Part shown: positions 58,849 through 63,173 of the stretch, piece after piece
Layout of the letters: each line of letters starts with the position of its first letter
Numbering within the stretch: the stretch's first letter is position 1
Origin: Amycolatopsis coloradensis
GTDB lineage: Bacteria; Actinomycetota; Actinomycetes; Mycobacteriales; Pseudonocardiaceae
Assembly (NCBI RefSeq): GCF_037997115.1
Contig: NZ_CP150484.1
Span: 7,622,167 to 7,685,339, forward strand
Direction of reading: 5' to 3'
DNA length: 63,173 nucleotides
Made by a program: the position numbers and the translations under genes
The notes under the pieces: generated by a model
Told to the model about the DNA's origin: nothing
Databases searched by the model: none
Seen by the model: the letters and a program-made list of their open reading frames with translations, nothing else

Positions 58849-59838
58849 CTAACCTTGGCGAAGCGTCTCCGACGGCACGTACCCGAGCCGCTTGTCCACG
58901 ACGTTGCGCAGTGGCTCCCCCGCGCGCCAGCGACGGAAGTTGTCCGCGAACACCTCTACCAGAGTATTACGCCAGCCGACGAAGTCGCCCGACATATGCG
59001 GCGAGATCAGAACGTTCTCCATAGTCCACAAAGGACTGTCGGACGGCAGCGGCTCGGTGTCGAAGACGTCGAGCGCCGCGCCGCCGAGCCGCCCGTCCCG
59101 CAGTGCGCCGATCAGGTCCGAAGTGACGACCAGCTCGCCGCGGCCGACGTTGACGAACCGCGCTCCCGGTTTCATCGCGGCGAAGGTCTCGGCGTCGAAC
59201 ATGCCCTTCGTCTGCTCGGTCAGTGGCGCGACCGCGACGACGTAGTCCGCCCCGGGAAGATGACGGGCGAGGTCCGAAGACGCGTACACGTCCCCGAAGT
59301 CGGCATCGCCCTCACGAGGACGGCGTCCGACGCCCGCCACCGACATCCCGGCCGCCCGCAGCATCCGCGCGATCGACCGGCCGATCGGCCCGGTTCCGAC
59401 CACGAGGACCTGGCGGCCGGAGATCCGTTCACTCTCCCGGTGCTTCCACTGCTTCTGCCGCTGCAGGTCCCACGAGCGGACGAAATCCTTGGCGAACGCG
59501 AGGACGACTCCGAGGACGTACTCGGCTATGGCCCCGTCGAAAACCCCTCGGGAGTTGGTGAGCACGACGTCGCTCGCCTGCAGCGCCGGGAAGAGGACGG
59601 GGTCGACGCCCGCGCTGGCGATATGCAGCCAGCGCAGCTTGTCGGCCGCGTGCCAGGCACCCGGAACCGCGGTCGAAAGGAAGTCGTAGACGAAGAACGC
59701 GTCGGCGCCGGACAACGCGTCGGCCAACCCGGCCTCGCCGGTGTAACGAACCACCGCTCGGTCTTCGATAGCGCGCATGTCCGGTGGGCGCGTGTCTCCG
59801 CAGAGCACCGCCAGCACAGGGGTCTCCGAGGCGATCAC
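58849..59838 (-). CDS. D-isomer-specific 2-hydroxyacid dehydrogenase
   Basis: A 329-residue NAD(P)H dehydrogenase of the D-2-hydroxyacid family, glyoxylate/hydroxypyruvate reductase-like. Seen: VLVVGTGPIGRSIARMLRAAG, VNVGRGELV with the substrate Arg, DVFDTEPLP with Glu, and ISPHMSGD with the catalytic His. The GTG at 59838 is chosen because a -35/-10 pair places the transcript start at it; the frame to 60069 runs through the neighbour's promoter. Confidence 0.9.
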   Translation of the reverse strand: MIASETPVLAVLCGDTRPPDMRAIEDRAVVRYTGEAGLADALSGADAFFVYDFLSTAVPGAWHAADKLRWLHIASAGVDPVLFPALQASDVVLTNSRGVFDGAIAEYVLGVVLAFAKDFVRSWDLQRQKQWKHRESERISGRQVLVVGTGPIGRSIARMLRAAGMSVAGVGRRPREGDADFGDVYASSDLARHLPGADYVVAVAPLTEQTKGMFDAETFAAMKPGARFVNVGRGELVVTSDLIGALRDGRLGGAALDVFDTEPLPSDSPLWTMENVLISPHMSGDFVGWRNTLVEVFADNFRRWRAGEPLRNVVDKRLGYVPSETLRQG

Positions 59839-59844
59839 GTTGAC

Positions 59845-59878
59845 ACCGTAAAAGTGACTCGTATGATTGTCAACAATC
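59845..59878 (-). promoter_or_regulatory. Leaderless-type promoter overlapped by a GntR operator
   Basis: On the minus strand: TTGACA (59873-59868), 17 nt, TACGGT (59850-59845), 6 nt, GTG at 59838. The palindrome GATTGT-CA-ACAATC (59865-59878) covers the -35 box, so a bound regulator would exclude RNA polymerase. A second copy lies at 60691-60704. Both fit FadR-subfamily sites. Confidence 0.75.
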
Positions 59879-59936
59879 CGAGGAACGACCCCCGGAGCAC
59901 CGGACTGTGACAGCAGACGTTTCCGGAGGCTGAGAC

Positions 59937-60677
59937 TTGGATTTCGACTTACTGGAGTTCGAAGGCCCGTTGGCGCAGCGCGGCATAGGCGTGATCGCCC
60001 CCTTCGACCTGGCCCTGGAACGTGAGCTGTGGCGCTGGGTGCCCATGGAGGTCTCCCTCCATCTGGCACGGACGCCGTACGAGCCCGTGCCCGTCAGCAT
60101 GGAGATGGCCCAGCTCGTCAGCGACAGCAGGCATCTCGCCGCCGCCACGCGGGACGTGCTCCACGTCGAGCCCGAAGTCGTCGCCTATCTGTGCACCTCC
60201 GGCAGTTTCGTCAACGGTGTGGACTACGAACGCTCGCTGACCAAGGCGATCTGCGACGCGGGCGCGACGGACGCCGTCACCACGTCCGGAGCGCTGGCGG
60301 AGGTCCTGCACCAGCTCGACCTCCACCGGGTCTCGGTGCTCACGCCCTACGACGGCGACCTGACCGGGAAGCTGCACGACTTCCTGTCCGAACTCGGGGT
60401 CCGCACCGTCTCGAGCGACCATCTCGGCCTGGGTGGCGGCATCTGGAAGGTCAGCTACCGGACCATCGCCGAACGCATCCTCGCCGCCGACCACGCCGAC
60501 GCCGAAGCCATCTTCGTCAGCTGCACCAACCTCCCCACCTACGATCTGATCGAGCCACTCGAAAGCGCGCTCGGCAAACCGGTCCTCACCGCGAATCAGC
60601 TCACCATGTGGGCCTGCCTCCGGCGGATGAACCTGCCGATCGTCGGGCCCGGCGAGTGGCTCCGGGAGGTCGACTGA
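59937..60677 (+). CDS. Asp/Glu racemase-fold enzyme (maleate isomerase/AMDase family), two-Cys
   Basis: A 246-residue enzyme of the family with aspartate racemase, maleate cis-trans isomerase and arylmalonate decarboxylase. Seen: both candidate catalytic cysteines, AYLCTSGSFVNG and FVSCTNLPTYDL, as in the isomerase and racemase members, and the shared end GKPVLTANQLTMWACL. TTG at 59937 has GGAGG 8 nt upstream. First gene of a plus-strand operon with its paralogue and a GntR regulator. Confidence 0.88.
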   Translation: MDFDLLEFEGPLAQRGIGVIAPFDLALERELWRWVPMEVSLHLARTPYEPVPVSMEMAQLVSDSRHLAAATRDVLHVEPEVVAYLCTSGSFVNGVDYERSLTKAICDAGATDAVTTSGALAEVLHQLDLHRVSVLTPYDGDLTGKLHDFLSELGVRTVSSDHLGLGGGIWKVSYRTIAERILAADHADAEAIFVSCTNLPTYDLIEPLESALGKPVLTANQLTMWACLRRMNLPIVGPGEWLREVD

Positions 60678-60690
60678 CCTCTTCGCCTAC

Positions 60691-60704
60691 GATTGTCGAC
60701 AATC
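60691..60704. promoter_or_regulatory. GntR operator palindrome within the operon
   Basis: GATTGTCGACAATC, a perfect 14-bp palindrome between the two racemase-fold genes and 17 bp before the second start. It differs in one base from the copy at 59865-59878. Confidence 0.75.
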
Positions 60705-60721
60705 TGCCCTCCGGAGGTTCC

Positions 60722-61492
60722 GTGCCCATCACGCCGTTCGCCCCGCCCGAGCCGCCGTCCGAGACGACCACCATCGGGTTCATCTACCCCGATCACGCGG
60801 CCGAAGACGACTACCCGCTCGCGGAACAGCTCCTCGGCGGGGACATGGCCGGGATCAAGCTGCCGGTCGAGCACATCTACGGAACCGATCTGCACGCCGT
60901 GCCGGAGCTCTTGGACCTCGGCAGCGAAGGCCGGCTCGCCGACGGCGCCGCGCTCCTGGCCAAACACGAACCCGACGCGGTGGTGTGGGCGTGCACCAGC
61001 GGCAGCTTCGTCTACGGCTGGGATGGCGCCCGCGAACAGGCCGACCGGCTGGCCGCCGTCGCCGGTGTCCCGGCGTCGAGCACCTCCTTCGCCTTCGTCA
61101 ACGCCGCGAGGGCCCTCGGCGTCCGGCGGGTCGCGGTCGCCGCCAGCTATCCGGACGACGTCGCCCGGCTGTTCGTCGAGTTCCTCGGCACGGGCGGGGT
61201 CGAAGTGGTGTCGATGGGCAGCGCGGACATCGACACCGCGGCCGAGGTCGGCGAACTCAGTCCGGAAGCCGTCGTCGAGCTCGCGGTGAGCCGGGACCAC
61301 CCGGCCGCCGACGCGCTGCTCGTCCCCGACACCGCCATGCGGACGCTCGGTGAGATCAACACGCTCGAAACCAGGCTCGGCAAGCCGGTGCTGACCGCCA
61401 ATCAGGTCACCGTCTGGGAAGGTCTGCGGCTCACCGGGAAGTCCCCGCTCGTCCGCACCTTGGGCGCGCTGTTCGGAAAGAGGGGCAACTGA
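60722..61492 (+). CDS. Asp/Glu racemase-fold enzyme (AMDase family), one-Cys paralogue
   Basis: A 256-residue paralogue of the preceding gene. It keeps the first Cys (WACTSGSFVYGWDG) but the second Cys position reads LLVPDTAMRT, with Asp instead of Cys, while the end GKPVLTANQVTVW matches its neighbour. A single-Cys member should do different chemistry (decarboxylation or one-sided proton transfer) or be regulatory. GTG at 60722 follows GGAGG closely. Confidence 0.88.
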   Translation: MPITPFAPPEPPSETTTIGFIYPDHAAEDDYPLAEQLLGGDMAGIKLPVEHIYGTDLHAVPELLDLGSEGRLADGAALLAKHEPDAVVWACTSGSFVYGWDGAREQADRLAAVAGVPASSTSFAFVNAARALGVRRVAVAASYPDDVARLFVEFLGTGGVEVVSMGSADIDTAAEVGELSPEAVVELAVSRDHPAADALLVPDTAMRTLGEINTLETRLGKPVLTANQVTVWEGLRLTGKSPLVRTLGALFGKRGN

Positions 61493-61495
61493 ACC

Positions 61496-62188
61496 ATGTC
61501 CTTGCCGGATATCGAGCCGGTCAGCCGGGAGTCGACCGCCGGGATCATCGCGCGGCAGTTGCGGGACGCGATCATGACAGGCGCCCTTCCTCCCGGCACC
61601 CAGCTCGGTGAAACGGATCTGGCCTCCCGGTTCCAGGTTTCGCGGGGGCCGCTGCGCGAGGCGATGCAGCACCTTGTTTCCGAAGGGCTCCTGCGCAGCG
61701 AGCGCCACCGCGGCCTGTTCGTGATCGACCTCGAGCCCGGCGACGTCTACGACATCTACTCGGCGCGCTCGGCCATCGAGCGCGCCGCGATGCTGCGAGC
61801 GCTGCGCGGGGACCGTGAACGGGTCGCCACCGAGCTCGAAGAGGCCGTACGCGCCATGGCCACCGCCGCGGACGACGACGACCCGACCGCGCTCTCCTGG
61901 GCGGACCTCCGTTTCCACGAGGCGCTGATCGCCGCTTCCGGCAGCAAACGGCTCGTGCGCATGGCCCGGACCCTGCTGATCGAGACCCGGATGTGCCTCA
62001 CCGCGCTGCAGGCGACCTATCAGCAGGTCGAGGAACGGGTCACCGAGCACACCAGGATCATCGAAGCCCTGCGGGCCGGCGACGAAGAGACCGCGCTGTC
62101 GCTGCTGGAAGCGCACATGGAGGACGCCGTCCAACGGCTCGCCCCGGGAACCAGCCTGCGGGAAGGCGAAGCTCCCACGGTGCCTTAG
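61496..62188 (+). CDS. GntR-family regulator, FadR/FCD type
   Basis: A 230-residue regulator: wHTH (IIARQLRDAIMTGALPPGTQL, LASRFQVSRGPLREAMQHL) and FCD domain with LRFHEALIAASGS and VTEHTRIIEAL carrying candidate metal-binding Asp/His. Starts 4 bp after the second racemase-fold gene. It most likely binds the two GATTGTCRACAATC sites and controls both arms of the locus in response to a carboxylate. Confidence 0.92.
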   Translation: MSLPDIEPVSRESTAGIIARQLRDAIMTGALPPGTQLGETDLASRFQVSRGPLREAMQHLVSEGLLRSERHRGLFVIDLEPGDVYDIYSARSAIERAAMLRALRGDRERVATELEEAVRAMATAADDDDPTALSWADLRFHEALIAASGSKRLVRMARTLLIETRMCLTALQATYQQVEERVTEHTRIIEALRAGDEETALSLLEAHMEDAVQRLAPGTSLREGEAPTVP

Positions 62189-62192
62189 GGAT

Positions 62193-62669
62193 TCAGCCAC
62201 GGCCCCGCACCCCCAGCACTGGCTGACCGCCCGTCCCGCCGCGGAAATCCCTGTCCCATGGCCACTTGCCGTGCTCGTCCTCGTAGACCAGTTGCAGCGC
62301 ACGGAATTCTTCGCCGTACAGGAGAACGGCGGTGAGCAGATGTGCCGGCGGCGAACTGAGCGGAACGATCTCGAACGACGGCCATCCCACTGCGGCGGGC
62401 AGCACCTCACCCGCCTCCGGCGGCCCCGATCTGACCACCTGCTGGGCGAAATAGTTCAGCAGCTGGCCGGATCTTCGTTCTCTCAAGCCGGTGACGACGA
62501 GTTCGGGCAGCCCGGCGTCGGTGAGCCCGACCGTGTACGCGAAGCCCGGGTGGACACTTCCGCGCTCGACCGTCTGCACCATCCAGCCGTACTTCCGGAT
62601 CAGCGGACGGACCTCCTCGACGAGGTAGTCGTCGCGGGTCTTCCCGGGGTTGTCGCAATGCCAGCACAT
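62193..62669 (-). CDS. DUF4262 domain protein
   Basis: A 158-residue DUF4262 protein, a common actinobacterial family of unknown role. Seen: CWHCDNPGKTRDDYLVEEVR with a Cys pair, FAYTVGLTDAGLPELVVTGL, and a conserved acidic end (LQLVYEDEHGKWPWDRDF). ATG at 62669 lies 7 nt after GGAGG; the GTG at 62675 is too close. Convergent with the GntR gene (4 bp apart). Confidence 0.9.
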   Translation of the reverse strand: MCWHCDNPGKTRDDYLVEEVRPLIRKYGWMVQTVERGSVHPGFAYTVGLTDAGLPELVVTGLRERRSGQLLNYFAQQVVRSGPPEAGEVLPAAVGWPSFEIVPLSSPPAHLLTAVLLYGEEFRALQLVYEDEHGKWPWDRDFRGGTGGQPVLGVRGRG

Positions 62670-62951
62670 CGGCACTCCTCCAGTCGTCGAATCCGATGAC
62701 CGGCACTGTGCACCGGGTCACCGACAAAAACTCGCGACCCCGGGTGCCGGACCGGCCGCGAAAGGTCCTTCGATGGCGAATTTCGCTCCTGGATTCCCTT
62801 CAGGGCAACATTTTCGCCTTTGCTCGAGAAAATTCGCCAAGAGCATGGCCAGGTTGCGCGATGGACTGTCAGGGCCTTTGCCCCGGGGATCCCAAGCGGC
62901 ATGTGCTCGGCATGGAATGCTCGCAGGGAGCTGAGTTCACAGGCCCGGCGT

Positions 62952-63000
62952 CCCGATGTGGCATTGGGGACACTCAACGACTCCGATGCCACATCGGGAG
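62952..63000. repeat. Hairpin with TCCCGATGTGGCAT arms
   Basis: A 14-nt arm and its exact complement, 21-nt loop, in the 504-bp terminal gap (62670-63173) where no gene is recognised. CATTGGG-type words are shared with the hairpin at 63099. Confidence 0.75.
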
Positions 63001-63098
63001 CGCGAACGAGTCACCCGACATGCTTACGCGACACGGCAGCTGAGATCTCTGCGTATCTGGCTGCCCCAGGGGCACCAGTGGCGAATCAAGAGCCGGCC

Positions 63099-63125
63099 AG
63101 GTTCCCAATGTCGCATTGGGAACCT
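63099..63125. repeat. Hairpin with AGGTTCCCAATG arms
   Basis: A perfect 12-bp stem with a 3-nt loop (tcg). Short, compact and likely the same class as 62952-63000. Confidence 0.75.
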
Positions 63126-63154
63126 GACGCCACTACAGACTTACGTCCCTTGAG

Positions 63155-63173
63155 TACATGAAGGCCCCTTCCT
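63155..63173. repeat. GTGAAGG-family half repeat at the window edge
   Basis: ACATGAAGGCCCCTTCCT resembles the left arm of the 1-47 family and is cut by the window end. A similar partial copy with GTGAAGGGGGCCTTCATGTA is at about 24287-24306. Confidence 0.5.

Noticed and set aside
60596..62410. 604-codon minus-strand frame opposite the racemase-fold and GntR genes
   Set aside because: Third-position GC bias makes long antisense frames; the plus strand has recognisable families, operators and ribosome sites.

Overview
The window is about 70% GC, rich in GTG and TTG starts and in ATGA or GTGA stop/start overlaps, and carries ECF42, FadR-type GntR, DUF4262, PAC2 and F420-type families. This points to a filamentous actinomycete of the Pseudonocardiaceae, most likely Amycolatopsis (inference from gene content and repeat style; no database search was possible). 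No tRNA, rRNA or CRISPR array was seen.

Layout. 1-6.9 kb: a six-gene minus-strand operon joining a methyltransferase and a complete iron-siderophore-type ABC importer (permease, ATPase, lipoprotein) to a PLP fold-type II enzyme and an ATP-grasp ligase, followed by an SDR with a Tat-like leader. It reads as a compact, NRPS-free metallophore locus. 7-8.3 kb: hairpin repeats and a predicted HTH-membrane-ricin-fold protein. 8.9-16.7 kb: a biosynthesis-like run (flavoprotein dehydrogenase, Gfo/Idh oxidoreductase, beta-helix protein, UDP-sugar dehydrogenase, MFS exporter, 2-oxoglutarate oxygenase). 16.8-18.4 kb: a YCII protein with its ECF42 sigma factor. 18.5-19.8 kb: an IS481-family element inserted in a palindromic repeat. 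19.9-30.5 kb: mixed housekeeping and regulatory genes, including a MarR regulator facing a deazaflavin-reductase/hemerythrin fusion across two palindromic operators, a PAC2 protein, a YdbS/YdbT pair, and an SDR facing an IclR regulator. 30.7-34.1 kb: a class III aminotransferase and a secreted GH27 alpha-galactosidase. 34.1-41.0 kb: a catabolic operon (ThDP enzyme, hydantoinase A and B, SDR, GntR). 41.3-45.5 kb: a PPOX protein, an amine oxidase, an Ecm4-type thiol transferase and a WS/DGAT.

45.5-49.4 kb is a decayed region: a Tat leader with no body, an MFS pseudogene and an ABC ATPase remnant surround an intact His-rich membrane protein and a second PLP fold-type II enzyme. 49.4-54.6 kb: a secreted trypsin, a PQQ-type sugar dehydrogenase and, divergently, the complete pqqABCDE set in the order A-C-D-E-B, including a 28-residue PqqA. 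54.6-62.7 kb: an aldo-keto reductase, an ArsR-MFS pair with a leaderless-type promoter, and a GntR-controlled locus (amidase, 2-hydroxyacid dehydrogenase, two tandem Asp/Glu racemase-fold enzymes) with two near-identical 14-bp palindromic operators. The window ends in hairpin repeats.

Two dispersed hairpin families recur. One (GTGAGTGGTRAGGACGGTT arms) lies between convergent gene ends in all three full-size copies. The other (GTGAAGG...CCTTCAC) lies in several non-coding gaps.
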